In this document: positions 8,227 through 16,130 of the stretch, one piece after another
Layout of the letters: the number at the start of each line of letters is the position of its first letter
Position numbering within the stretch: the first letter of the stretch is position 1
Assembly: GCF_003693265.1 (NCBI RefSeq)
Contig: NZ_RDRE01000009.1
Location: 52,678-116,677, forward strand
Source of the DNA: Corynebacterium gottingense
GTDB lineage: Bacteria > Actinomycetota > Actinomycetes > Mycobacteriales > Mycobacteriaceae
Length of the DNA stretch: 64,000 bases
Direction of reading: 5' to 3'
Made by a program: the position numbers and the translations under genes
Notes under the pieces: model-generated
Database searches by the model: none
Told to the model about the DNA's origin: nothing
What the model saw: only the letters and a program-made list of their open reading frames with translations

Positions 8227-8523
8227 ATGACCACCCCCGAGAACGCACAGTCAAAGTCCGGCCAGCGCGCCCAGAAGCTTATCGACGCCGACGCGCCGAA
8301 CAACGAACTCCAGCAGCTCATCGACGAGCTCGAAGAAACCACGAGCGTCCTGCGCACCGAGCTCGAGATGCGCCGCAAGACGGACCACGAGCGCCTCACG
8401 CCGGAACAGCTGGAGGAGCTTAACCGGATCCCGGAGTACCTGGAGATGACCCGCCCGCGCTGGCGCGACGTGCTCACCTTCTTCCGTGAGTTCCGCAACG
8501 AAGCAACCAAGAAGCACCAGTAA
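8227..8523 (+). CDS. Hypothetical helical protein in the phosphate gene group
   Basis: A 98-aa charged protein with no signal peptide or membrane helix. Residues 25-60 (LQQLIDELEETTSVLRTELEMRR) look like a coiled coil. An ATG with ribosome binding site AAGGAG sits nine bases after the stop of the Na/Pi symporter, so it is in the same operon. I do not recognise a family. Position suggests an accessory or regulatory role for the phosphate transporter. Confidence 0.75.
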   Translation: MTTPENAQSKSGQRAQKLIDADAPNNELQQLIDELEETTSVLRTELEMRRKTDHERLTPEQLEELNRIPEYLEMTRPRWRDVLTFFREFRNEATKKHQ

Positions 8524-8539
8524 GGCAGGCACAGCACGT

Positions 8540-9490
8540 ATGAAGCAGCAATTCATCGCACTGACCGCCGCGCTCTCCCTCGCGGCGACCGGCCTGACCG
8601 CCTGCGCGGGCAGCGACGCCGAGAACGGCAATGACACGGTCTCCGGCGGCGCGATCCGCGTCACCGGTTCCGCCACCGTCGAGCCGATCACCTCCTTCAT
8701 CGCGGACCGCACCGACCACGACGTGCGCATCTCCGCCGACGGCTCCACCGACGGGTTCGACGCCTTCTGCGACGGCAAATCCGACCTCAATGACTCTTCC
8801 GTGGCCATCCCGGCGGAGTTCCAGCAGCAGTGCAGCGACAATGGTGTCGAGTTCATCGAGCTGCCCATCGCGCTCGACGCAGTGACCATTGTGAAACACG
8901 CCGACAACACCTGGGCCGACGACCTCACCACCGAGCAGCTCCACGACATCTGGGCGGCGGACTCCCCGGTGACCAAGTGGTCCGACATCGACCCGTCCTG
9001 GCCGGACGAGGAGATTGGCCTGTACGGCCGCCCGGACGGCTCCGGCACCCTCGAGGTATTCAAGGACAAGGTCCTCGGCGGCGACACCATCCGCGACGAC
9101 TACGAAGCGACCGACAACATCGACGAGCTGTCCGGCTGGATCGCCGACGACCCCAACGGCATCGGCTTCATGGGCGTTGGCAACTACTTGGCCACCGACG
9201 GCGAAACCCGCGACCTGATCGACAACGTCACCATCGACGGCGTCTCCCCCTCCCGCGAAGCCACGCAGGAGGGCGAGTACCCGCTGTCCAGGCCGCTGTT
9301 CGTCTACGTCAGCGCCGAGGCCCTCGACGGCAACGACGCGCTCGCGGACTTCATGGGCACCTACCTCGACCGCGTCGAAGGAGTACTGCCGCGCGTGTAC
9401 TTCTACCAGCTGCCCGAGCAGGAGTACGACGACGCCCGTACGCGCTTTCACGACCGCGTCACCGGCGCCGACGAACGGTGGAGCGCCTAG
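8540..9490 (+). CDS. PstS-like phosphate-binding lipoprotein
   Basis: A 316-aa exported lipoprotein. The signal peptide ends in the lipobox LTAC with Cys22 as lipidation site. The mature part has the phosphate-binding-protein hallmark GGAIRVTGSATVEPIT and later GLYGRPDGSGTLEVF, the two loops that cradle phosphate in PstS. ATG 8540 is preceded by AAGGCAGG; the frame is open upstream but those starts would mask the signal peptide. No pstCAB genes follow. It is an orphan binding protein grouped with a Na/Pi symporter, so a direct supply of phosphate to an ABC permease in cis is not supported. Confidence 0.9.
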   Translation: MKQQFIALTAALSLAATGLTACAGSDAENGNDTVSGGAIRVTGSATVEPITSFIADRTDHDVRISADGSTDGFDAFCDGKSDLNDSSVAIPAEFQQQCSDNGVEFIELPIALDAVTIVKHADNTWADDLTTEQLHDIWAADSPVTKWSDIDPSWPDEEIGLYGRPDGSGTLEVFKDKVLGGDTIRDDYEATDNIDELSGWIADDPNGIGFMGVGNYLATDGETRDLIDNVTIDGVSPSREATQEGEYPLSRPLFVYVSAEALDGNDALADFMGTYLDRVEGVLPRVYFYQLPEQEYDDARTRFHDRVTGADERWSA

Positions 9491-9556
9491 GTCACCTCCC
9501 GCAGTGCTATGGTGGGGCCGTTACTCGTTCTGTGAACTGTAAGGAGCATTTCCCCG

Positions 9557-10189
9557 ATGAGCAGCGCTTTCCAGCCCTCCGAGCCGGAGCACATCCGGCT
9601 TTCTGACGCGGACCGCACCGAGGCAATGTCCGCTCTCGGGGAGGCGCTGAGCGAGGGCCGCCTCACCCTCGGGGAGTACGACGAGCGCTGCCAGTACTGC
9701 ACCCAGGCGCAGACCCGGGCGGACCTCGTGCCGCTGTTCGCCGACATCCCCCAGGCGCCCGTCATGGGCTCCAGCGCCGGTATGCCGGCGGCCCAGCACG
9801 ACGTGCCCGTCTTCACCGCCCGCGAGCTTGTCGAGGCGCGCCGCTCCGGCCGCCGCACCCGCGCCGGCATCTTCTGGCTGGGCACCATCGGCAGCATCAC
9901 CCTCGCCGGGGCGGCCTCGCTCCCCGCCGTGCTCGCGGTCATCCCGGTCCTGTTCATCCTGCTCTACGTGATGAAGGTGGGGCCGGACTCCTGGTACTCG
10001 CCGTCGCTGCGGGACATGGAGCGCTCCAAGCGCCGTCTCGTGCGCGCCAAGCAGCTGGAGCTGGAGGCGGACCGCGCCTACGACGCGGCGCGCAGGAAGG
10101 CGGAGCGCCGCGAGCAGATCGACCAACTCACCGGCGATACCCTCAACTTTGCGCAAGAATCCCTCAACAGGTTCCGCCGCCGCGACTAA
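9557..10189 (+). CDS. DUF1707 domain membrane protein
   Basis: A 210-aa protein. The N-terminus (residues 10-65, with RLSDADRTEAMSALGEAL and GRLTLGEYDERC) is the DUF1707/SHOCT-like domain common in actinobacteria. Two hydrophobic segments follow at about 100-135. The tail is long, charged and helical, rich in Arg, Lys and Glu (about 150-210). The start has AAGGAG ten bases upstream. The function of DUF1707 proteins is unknown. Its TAA stop is reused as part of the putative alaT promoter. Confidence 0.8.
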   Translation: MSSAFQPSEPEHIRLSDADRTEAMSALGEALSEGRLTLGEYDERCQYCTQAQTRADLVPLFADIPQAPVMGSSAGMPAAQHDVPVFTARELVEARRSGRRTRAGIFWLGTIGSITLAGAASLPAVLAVIPVLFILLYVMKVGPDSWYSPSLRDMERSKRRLVRAKQLELEADRAYDAARRKAERREQIDQLTGDTLNFAQESLNRFRRRD

Positions 10190-10192
10190 TAT
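10164..10192 (+). promoter_or_regulatory. Putative leaderless promoter of alaT
   Basis: TCAACA (10164-10169) and TAATAT (10187-10192) are 17 bp apart. The -10 box lies six bases before the ATG at 10199, so transcription should start at or next to the start codon. No ribosome binding site is present. The -10 box includes the stop codon of the preceding gene. Confidence 0.5.
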
Positions 10193-10198
10193 GGCCCT

Positions 10199-11497
10199 AT
10201 GGCCAAGAAACATCCCAAAACCCCAGACCAGCCAGCCAATCCCGAGAAGGTGGCGTCGACACGCGCCAAGCGTACCCACCGCCACTTCGACCAGGCCGAC
10301 AAGCTCAAGAACGTCTTCTACGACATCCGCGGACCCGTCTCCGCGACCGCGGAGGAGATGGAGCGCGACGGCCACACCATCCTCAAGCTGAACACCGGCA
10401 ACCCCGCCGTGTTCGGTTTCGAGGCACCGGACGTGATCATGCGCGACATGATCGCCAACCTCCCCACCTCCCAGGGCTACACCACCTCCAAGGGCATCAC
10501 GTCCGCCCGCCGCGCCGTGGTCACGCGCTATGAGCTTATCGACGGCTTCCCGCCCTGCGACATCGACGACGTGTATTTGGGCAACGGCGTTTCCGAGCTG
10601 ATCAGCATGGTCACGCAGGCCGCGCTCAACGACGGCGACGAGATCCTCATCCCCGCCCCGGACTACCCGCTGTGGACGGCGGCCTCCACCCTCGCCGGCG
10701 GCAAGGTCGTGCACTACCTGTGCGACGAGGAGGACGACTGGAACCCGTCGCTGGAGGACATCCGCTCCAAGGTCACCGACAAGACGAAGGCCATCGTGGT
10801 GATCAACCCCAACAACCCGACGGGCGCCGTCTACTCCCGCGAGACCCTCGAGGGCATCGCCGACATTGCCCGCGAGCACGAGCTGATGATCTTCGCCGAC
10901 GAGATCTACGACCGCATCCTTTACGACGGCACCCAGCACACCTGCATGGCCGAGGTCGCCCCCGACGTCATCACCATCACCTTCAACGGACTGTCCAAGG
11001 CGTACCGCGTCTGCGGCTACCGCGCCGGGTGGATGGTCATCACCGGACCGCGCCGCCGCGCGAAGGGCTTCATCGAGGGCATCGACCTGCTCTCCGGCAC
11101 GCGTCTGTGCGCGAATGTTCCTGGCCAGCACGCCATCCAGGTGGCGCTCGGCGGCCGCCAGTCCATCTACTCGCTGACCGCCGAGGGCGGCCGCCTGCAC
11201 AAGCAGCGCGACGTCGCCGTCCGCAAGCTCCGCGAGATCCCCGGCGTCTCCGTCGTCGAGCCAAAAGGCGCGCTGTACTGCTTCCCCAAGATCGACGCGG
11301 AGATGTACGGCATCCACGACGACGAGCGCTTCATGCTCGACCTGCTCAAGTCCGAGAAGATCCTCATGGTCCAGGGCCGCGGCTTCAACTACCCCACCCC
11401 GGACCACTTCCGCGTAGTCACGCTGCCGTGGGCGTCCCAGCTAGAAAACGCGCTGGAACGCCTCGGCAACTTCCTCGCTGACTACCACCAGCACTAA
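10199..11497 (+). CDS. alaT: Alanine aminotransferase AlaT
   Basis: A 432-aa fold-type I PLP aminotransferase, cytosolic, expected to transfer amino groups between alanine and 2-oxoglutarate or valine and pyruvate as AlaT does in C. glutamicum. Visible landmarks are the NTGNPAVFGF substrate loop, NPNNPTGAVY, DEIYDRI and the PLP-binding lysine at residue 267 in GLSKAYRVCGYRAGW. The RVVTLP arginine near the C-terminus binds the substrate carboxylate. The first 35 residues are a basic extension also seen in corynebacterial AlaT. It is convergent with ugd. Confidence 0.92.
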   Translation: MAKKHPKTPDQPANPEKVASTRAKRTHRHFDQADKLKNVFYDIRGPVSATAEEMERDGHTILKLNTGNPAVFGFEAPDVIMRDMIANLPTSQGYTTSKGITSARRAVVTRYELIDGFPPCDIDDVYLGNGVSELISMVTQAALNDGDEILIPAPDYPLWTAASTLAGGKVVHYLCDEEDDWNPSLEDIRSKVTDKTKAIVVINPNNPTGAVYSRETLEGIADIAREHELMIFADEIYDRILYDGTQHTCMAEVAPDVITITFNGLSKAYRVCGYRAGWMVITGPRRRAKGFIEGIDLLSGTRLCANVPGQHAIQVALGGRQSIYSLTAEGGRLHKQRDVAVRKLREIPGVSVVEPKGALYCFPKIDAEMYGIHDDERFMLDLLKSEKILMVQGRGFNYPTPDHFRVVTLPWASQLENALERLGNFLADYHQH

Positions 11498-11500
11498 CGG

Positions 11501-11517
11501 AGCACTGGCGGAGTGCT
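11501..11517. terminator. Short hairpin between convergent alaT and ugd
   Basis: AGCACT (11501-11506) pairs with AGTGCT (11512-11517) around GGCGG. It lies exactly between the two convergent stops and could help end both transcripts, but there is no T-run. Confidence 0.35.
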
Positions 11518-11519
11518 GG

Positions 11520-12839
11520 TTACAGCGAGCGGCCGAGAGCCCGCACCGTCCATCCGGCCTCCTGCCACGCGGGGACGGGGAGGACGTTGCGGCCGTCGAT
11601 AAGCACTCGCTGCTCCACGCGCTTGGCCGAGGCGACCGGATCCATCTCCTTGAACTGCTTCCACTCGGTGGCGAGGATGACCAGCTCAGCGCCGGTCAGC
11701 GCGTCATCGAGGGTGTCGGCGTAATCGAGCGTGGGGAAGACGCGGCGGGCGTTGTCCATCGCCTCCGGGTCGAAGACGCGCACCGCGGCGCCCGCGAGCG
11801 AGAGCTGGCCGGCCACCGCGAGCGCGGGCGAATCGCGCACGTCGTCCGAGTTCGGCTTGAACGCCGCGCCGAGGACTGTGATGCGGCGGCCGATCAGGCT
11901 TCCGAGCTCCTCGCGGGCCATGTCCACCACGCGCTCGCGGCGACGCATGTTCACCGCGTCCACCTCGCGCAGGAACGTGAGCGCCTGGTCGGCGCCCAGC
12001 TCGCCGGCGCGCGCCATGAACGCGCGGATGTCCTTGGGCAGGCAGCCGCCGCCGAAGCCAAGGCCGGCGCCCAGGAACTTGCGGCCGATGCGGTCGTCGT
12101 AGCCGATGGCGTCGGCGAGCTTGGTGACGTCGGCGCCGACGATCTCGCAGACCTCGCTGACCGCGTTAATGAACGAGATCTTGGTGGCCAGGAACGCGTT
12201 GGCGCTCACCTTCACCAGCTCAGCGGTCTGCAGGTCGGTGACGATGAACGGCGTGTCCTTGGACAGCGGGGTGGCGTAGACCTCGCGCGCGATAGCCTCC
12301 GCCTGGGAGTGCTCCGGGCGAACGCCCAGCACGATGCGGTCCGGCTCGATCGTGTCCTTCACCGCGTAGCCCTCGCGGAGGAACTCCGGGTTCCACGCGA
12401 TCTCCACCGACGTGCCCGGCGCGGCCAGCGCATCGGCGCGGGCCTGCAGCTCCGCGGCCGTGCCCACCGGCACCGTCGACTTCCCCAGGATGACGTGCTC
12501 GCCTTCCAGGTGCGGCACCAACGAATCGATCACGGCCTCGACGTAACGGGTATCCGCCGCGTAGGAACCACGCTGCTGCGGGGTGCCCACGCCGATGAAG
12601 TGTACGTTGCCAAACGCCGCTGCCTCCTCGTACGAGGTGGTGAAGTCCAGGCGATCGGCCGCCATGTTGCGCTCAAGTACCTCGGGCAGGCCCGGCTCGT
12701 AGAACGGGACCTCCCCAGCCTTGAGTCGATCGATCTTTGCTTCGTCTACGTCCACGCCCAACACTTCATGGCCAAGTTCAGCCATGCATGCCGCGTGGGT
12801 TGCACCGAGGTAACCGGTGCCAATTACTGTCATCCGCAT
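11520..12839 (-). CDS. ugd: UDP-glucose 6-dehydrogenase
   Basis: A 439-aa cytosolic enzyme oxidising UDP-glucose to UDP-glucuronate with NAD. Domain order is an N-terminal Rossmann fold (VIGTGYLGATHAACMAELGH), a central dimerisation region with catalytic Cys266 in GFGGGCLPKD, and a C-terminal UDP-binding Rossmann domain (VLGAAFKPNSDDVRDSP). Length and motifs fit the UDP-glucose/GDP-mannose dehydrogenase family. ATG 12839 was chosen; a second ATG two codons later is equally possible. Just upstream CATAAT lies eight bases from the ATG, so the transcript may be nearly leaderless. In corynebacteria the product could feed uronic-acid-containing glycolipids. Confidence 0.9.
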   Translation of the reverse strand: MRMTVIGTGYLGATHAACMAELGHEVLGVDVDEAKIDRLKAGEVPFYEPGLPEVLERNMAADRLDFTTSYEEAAAFGNVHFIGVGTPQQRGSYAADTRYVEAVIDSLVPHLEGEHVILGKSTVPVGTAAELQARADALAAPGTSVEIAWNPEFLREGYAVKDTIEPDRIVLGVRPEHSQAEAIAREVYATPLSKDTPFIVTDLQTAELVKVSANAFLATKISFINAVSEVCEIVGADVTKLADAIGYDDRIGRKFLGAGLGFGGGCLPKDIRAFMARAGELGADQALTFLREVDAVNMRRRERVVDMAREELGSLIGRRITVLGAAFKPNSDDVRDSPALAVAGQLSLAGAAVRVFDPEAMDNARRVFPTLDYADTLDDALTGAELVILATEWKQFKEMDPVASAKRVEQRVLIDGRNVLPVPAWQEAGWTVRALGRSL

Positions 12840-12944
12840 AACTGACCATTATGCCCGTTCCTGTGAGGCGGGGCAGGGTGAGGGGGACGCGGGACGCGGC
12901 TGCTATTCTTTCAAATTTGCGAAGAAGCAGCGCAGGACGCGATC

Positions 12945-12978
12945 CTATTTTGCAAAAACCCCTGTTTTTGAAAAATAG
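12945..12978. promoter_or_regulatory. Long palindrome upstream of the Fic gene, putative operator
   Basis: CTATTTTGCAAAAAC (12945-12959) and GTTTTTGAAAAATAG (12964-12978) are inverted repeats matching at 14 of 15 positions, with loop CCCT. Related half-sites occur nearby: CTATTCTTTCAAATTTGC from 12903 and TTGCAAAAAACG from about 13009. The arms lie about 60-95 bp before the GTG of the Fic gene, whose product ends in a winged-helix-like domain. An autoregulatory operator is therefore likely but unproven. Confidence 0.6.
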
Positions 12979-13040
12979 ACCACGCAGATCTTTGCTACGC
13001 TTGCAGAATTGCAAAAAACGAACCGCAAAGGACGGCCGAA

Positions 13041-14246
13041 GTGAGCGATTACAAATCACTGAAGACGCTGTTTCACATGTCTTCAGACGGCCGCCGTGCT
13101 GCTCAAGCGGAGTACACATCCAGGTTTAAATCCCCTGCAACCCTCCATTGGAACTTCCAGGTTGGTGAGCACGAACTGTTCGTGGTGCTTACCGGTGAGA
13201 TCCAGTCGCTCCTCGAACAAGTTTGGCGCACTGAGCTCCAAATAGCTCACAAGTGGGTGACGCTTCCCGGCGTAGCACGTAGTCACTACCTTACCGGCCT
13301 TCTCATTGGAGAAATTAAAGCTACGAACCAAATCGAAGGTGTTTACTCGACGCGCAAGGAAATCGTCGATGCCCTTACCAGCCCTAAGAGCGGACCCCAC
13401 AAGCGTTTCCGGGAAATGGTTGCCTTCTACAAATCACTGTTGGACCCCAACGAACGCCCGGCTTTTCCAGATTCGTCGGAGGCACTGCGCGCAGAGTACG
13501 ACAAACTGCTCTCGAAGGAGATCAGCAGCGACGACCTACCCGATGGCGAGCTCTTCCGAGCCGACTCCGTAGAAATCCACGACGGCGTAAGAGAGGTGCA
13601 CAGGGCCCCGCGCAGCGAACACGACATTGAAACGCGGATGCAAACCTTCCTCGACTCTCAGTTCCGTGAAACGCATGTCCTCGTGAATGCGCTCATCGGT
13701 CATTTCATATTCGAGTACACTCACCCGTTCTACGACGGAAACGGACGCATGGGGCGATTTTTGCTTGCGTTCAAGGCGCTCGAGATTCTCTCCCCACCCA
13801 CTTCAATGTCCCTGTCTCATCAGTTCTCGCTGCAACGGAAGAAGTACTACGCGGCCTTCATAGATGCAGAAAATAGTATGAACTTTGGAGAAGCGACATT
13901 CTTTCTCAAGGCAATGCTCGAAATGCTGGTCGATGCCCAAGAAGACTTAGAATCATCTCTTGACCAAAAACACGCCCAACTGAGGAGTTTGCAAGACACT
14001 CTATCGGCGTTAAAGCGTGATCAGTATGAACGCGGTCTCCTATTCCTAGCGGCGCAAGCACTGCTTTTTGGACCAGACCTCCCCATTCCACTGAAGGAGG
14101 CAGCAGCCGCCATGGAAAGGTCTTGGAACACCCTCCGCCCCGTTGCAGACAAACTCGAATCTGAGGGACTGCTGCACTCAGTATCAAAGCGCCCACTCAC
14201 CCTTGAGCTGACGGAACTAGGCAGAAGGCACCTGGATCTGATGTAA
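13041..14246 (+). CDS. Class II Fic family protein (putative AMP transferase)
   Basis: A 401-aa protein. The Fic core motif HPFYDGNGRMGR starts at His228, and the N-terminal inhibitory motif TNQIEG (T95 to G100) fits the (S/T)xxxE(G/N) signature of class II Fic proteins, in which the glutamate blocks ATP gamma-phosphate binding. Such proteins transfer AMP or another nucleotide to protein hydroxyls, often on themselves. The C-terminus (about 335-401) looks like a winged helix ending in LTELGRRHL. The GTG start has AAAGGA eight bases upstream. The gene and its upstream region are visibly A+T-richer than the flanking ugd and dcd, suggesting acquisition. No antitoxin partner is present, consistent with internal inhibition. 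Confidence 0.88.
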   Translation: MSDYKSLKTLFHMSSDGRRAAQAEYTSRFKSPATLHWNFQVGEHELFVVLTGEIQSLLEQVWRTELQIAHKWVTLPGVARSHYLTGLLIGEIKATNQIEGVYSTRKEIVDALTSPKSGPHKRFREMVAFYKSLLDPNERPAFPDSSEALRAEYDKLLSKEISSDDLPDGELFRADSVEIHDGVREVHRAPRSEHDIETRMQTFLDSQFRETHVLVNALIGHFIFEYTHPFYDGNGRMGRFLLAFKALEILSPPTSMSLSHQFSLQRKKYYAAFIDAENSMNFGEATFFLKAMLEMLVDAQEDLESSLDQKHAQLRSLQDTLSALKRDQYERGLLFLAAQALLFGPDLPIPLKEAAAAMERSWNTLRPVADKLESEGLLHSVSKRPLTLELTELGRRHLDLM

Positions 14247-14280
14247 CTCCTGCACGGTGGGCGTCGAAAAGCGAAAAGCC

Positions 14281-14844
14281 CTACTGGAAGTTCAGGTACG
14301 CGCGCGACGGAGTGGGGCCACGCTGCCCCTGGTACTTCGAACCGAGCGCGCCCGAGCCGTAGGGGACCTCGGCGGGCGACGACATGTTGAAGATCGCGAG
14401 CTGGCCCACCTTCATGCCCGGCCAGAGCGTGATGGGCAGGTTGGCAACGTTGGACAGCTCGAGGGTGATGTGGCCGGAAAAGCCCGGGTCGATGAAGCCC
14501 GCGGTGGAGTGCGTGAGCAGGCCGAGGCGTCCGAGCGAGCTCTTGCCTTCCAGGCGGCCGGCCAGGTCCGCAGGCAGCGTGAAACACTCGAGCGTGGACG
14601 CGAGGACGAACTCGCCGGGGTGGAGGACGAACGCCTCGCCCTCGGGGACCTCCACGGCCGTGGTGAGGTCGGGCATCTCCAGCTTCGGGTCGATGTGCGT
14701 GTACTTCGAGTTGTTGAAGACGCGGAAGAACTTGTCCATGCGCACGTCGATCGAGCTCGGCTGCACCAGGGCAGCATCGTAGGGGTCGATGCCGAGCTTG
14801 CCGGAGTCGATAGCGTCGCGAATGTCATGGTCTGAAAGAAGCAC
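14281..14844 (-). CDS. dcd: dCTP deaminase, probably bifunctional with dUTPase activity
   Basis: A 187-aa cytosolic enzyme of the dCTP deaminase/dUTPase family, giving dUMP from dCTP. The central block ([20 protein letters not shown], then [13 protein letters not shown]) and the C-terminal [16 protein letters not shown] closely follow the M. tuberculosis bifunctional Dcd, which releases dUMP directly. The ATG at 14844 begins [12 protein letters not shown], the usual Dcd N-terminus. It is divergent from the tRNA-Gly. Confidence 0.93.
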   Translation of the reverse strand: MLLSDHDIRDAIDSGKLGIDPYDAALVQPSSIDVRMDKFFRVFNNSKYTHIDPKLEMPDLTTAVEVPEGEAFVLHPGEFVLASTLECFTLPADLAGRLEGKSSLGRLGLLTHSTAGFIDPGFSGHITLELSNVANLPITLWPGMKVGQLAIFNMSSPAEVPYGSGALGSKYQGQRGPTPSRAYLNFQ

Positions 14845-14934
14845 GCCACAAGCATACGGCAGGCTCGTTTTCCATTTCAGCGCGGGACGGTGCTAAAGTG
14901 TTGCCATTGTCGCGCTGATTCGGCGCGGCAGAAT

Positions 14935-15008
14935 GCCGGCGTAGTTTAGTGGTAGAACATCAGCTTCCCAAGCTGAGAGTGCGAGTTCGATTCTCGTCGC
15001 CGGCTCCA
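14935..15008 (+). tRNA. tRNA-Gly (CCC)
   Basis: A 74-nt cloverleaf. The acceptor stem GCCGGCG pairs with CGCCGGC, followed by T and an encoded CCA. The anticodon arm TCAGC-TTCCCAA-GCTGA gives anticodon CCC, which reads GGG. The T-loop is GTTCGATTC. The D-loop contains AGTGGTAGA. Confidence 0.96.
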
Positions 15009-15018
15009 ATTTGATGAG

Positions 15019-15057
15019 GCCCGCTTCCCCGCTTCGTACCGGGAGGCGGGCTTTTTT
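15019..15057 (+). terminator. Rho-independent terminator of tRNA-Gly
   Basis: GCCCGCTTCCC (15019-15029) pairs with GGGAGGCGGGC (15041-15051) with one mismatch, followed by TTTTTT (15052-15057). The T-run is immediately followed by, and partly used as, the erm(X) promoter region. Confidence 0.9.
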
Positions 15058-15083
15058 GTGTGCGGTTTTTAAATGGATATAAT
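15056..15083 (+). promoter_or_regulatory. erm(X) promoter
   Basis: TTGTGT (15056-15061) and a perfect TATAAT (15078-15083) are 16 bp apart. The start of transcription is expected at about 15089-15091, at the ATG of the leader peptide. The -35 box begins in the T-run of the tRNA terminator. Confidence 0.75.
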
Positions 15084-15090
15084 TAGACCC

Positions 15091-15138
15091 ATGTTGATTT
15101 CAGGTACCGCTTTCTTGCGGTTGCGCACCAACCGCTAA
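15091..15138 (+). CDS. Erm(X) leader peptide
   Basis: A 15-aa open frame, MLISGTAFLRLRTNR. It is the known type of leader that stalls ribosomes in the presence of macrolides; the RLR near the end fits the Arg/Lys-X-Arg/Lys arrest motif. The ATG coincides with the predicted transcription start, so the leader is probably translated without a ribosome binding site. Stalling would alter the downstream RNA folding and permit methylase translation. Confidence 0.85.
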   Translation: MLISGTAFLRLRTNR

Positions 15139-15237
15139 GGCGGTTTCCTACCCCGTAGGTTAAAAACCGCTCCGGTCCTTTAGCCGGGCGGCTATTTGTC
15201 ATGCCCGGCTCCCTTTCAAATCCAAGGAGCACACCTG
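15139..15237 (+). promoter_or_regulatory. erm(X) attenuator region
   Basis: Several alternative hairpins are visible: AACCGC/GCGGTT spanning the leader stop, CCTAC/GTAGG, and GCCGGGC (15183-15189) with GCCCGGC (15203-15209). A free AAGGAG lies at 15224-15229, just before ATG 15238. The arrangement fits macrolide-inducible translational or transcriptional attenuation. Confidence 0.6.
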
Positions 15238-16092
15238 ATGTCTGCATACGGACACGGCCGTCACGAGCATGGCCAAAATTTTCTCACCAACCACAAGATC
15301 ATCAACTCCATCATCGACCTTGTGAAACAAACCTCCGGCCCCATCATTGAGATCGGACCAGGAAGCGGTGCCCTCACTCACCCGATGGCCCACTTGGGGA
15401 GGGCGATAACGGCAGTTGAAGTGGACGCAAAACTAGCTGCCAAAATCACACAAGAAACCTCCTCGGCGGCGGTCGAAGTGGTCCATGATGATTTCCTTAA
15501 CTTCCGGTTACCCGCCACTCCCTGCGTCATTGTGGGAAACATTCCCTTTCACCTCACCACTGCCATTCTTCGAAAGTTGCTGCATGCGCCAGCATGGACT
15601 GACGCTGTACTCCTCATGCAGTGGGAAGTCGCTCGCCGCCGGGCCGGGGTAGGCGCAAGCACGATGATGACGGCTCAGTGGTCCCCATGGTTCACATTTC
15701 ACCTGGGTTCTCGGGTACCAAGGTCTGCTTTCCGGCCACAGCCAAACGTTGACGGGGGGATCTTAGTGATCCGCCGGGTGGGTGACCCGAAGATTCCGAT
15801 AGAGCAGCGCAAAGCCTTTCAGGCGATGGTGCACACCGTTTTCACTGCCCGGGGACGCGGGATAGGGGAAATTCTCCGAAGGGCAGGGTTGTTTTCATCA
15901 CGTTCAGAAACACAATCATGGTTGCGCTCGCGAGGAATCGACCCCGCGACCCTACCTCCCAGATTGCACACCAACGACTGGATCGATCTCTTCCAGGTGA
16001 CTGGTTCCTCTCTACCTCACCATCGACCCATTTCACCATCGGGAAGTAGTCAACGACCTCCTCAACGGAAAAACCGAAGCCGGCGGCGTTAA
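15238..16092 (+). CDS. erm(X): 23S rRNA adenine-N6 methyltransferase Erm(X)
   Basis: A 284-aa methylase that modifies A2058 of 23S rRNA and gives macrolide-lincosamide-streptogramin B resistance. The SAM-binding motif IEIGPGSGALT and the catalytic motif NIPFHLT are present, and the Arg-rich tail (KNRSRRR) is typical of Erm(X). Length and sequence match the corynebacterial Erm(X) I know from Tn5432 and pNG2. ATG 15238 has AAGGAG eight bases upstream; the frame is open further 5' but those codons lie in the attenuator. Base composition and the IS remnant behind it show acquisition. Confidence 0.96.
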   Translation: MSAYGHGRHEHGQNFLTNHKIINSIIDLVKQTSGPIIEIGPGSGALTHPMAHLGRAITAVEVDAKLAAKITQETSSAAVEVVHDDFLNFRLPATPCVIVGNIPFHLTTAILRKLLHAPAWTDAVLLMQWEVARRRAGVGASTMMTAQWSPWFTFHLGSRVPRSAFRPQPNVDGGILVIRRVGDPKIPIEQRKAFQAMVHTVFTARGRGIGEILRRAGLFSSRSETQSWLRSRGIDPATLPPRLHTNDWIDLFQVTGSSLPHHRPISPSGSSQRPPQRKNRSRRR

Positions 16093-16130
16093 TCCCCACC
16101 AAAACCGAAATCCACCAGTAGTACTAAAAG

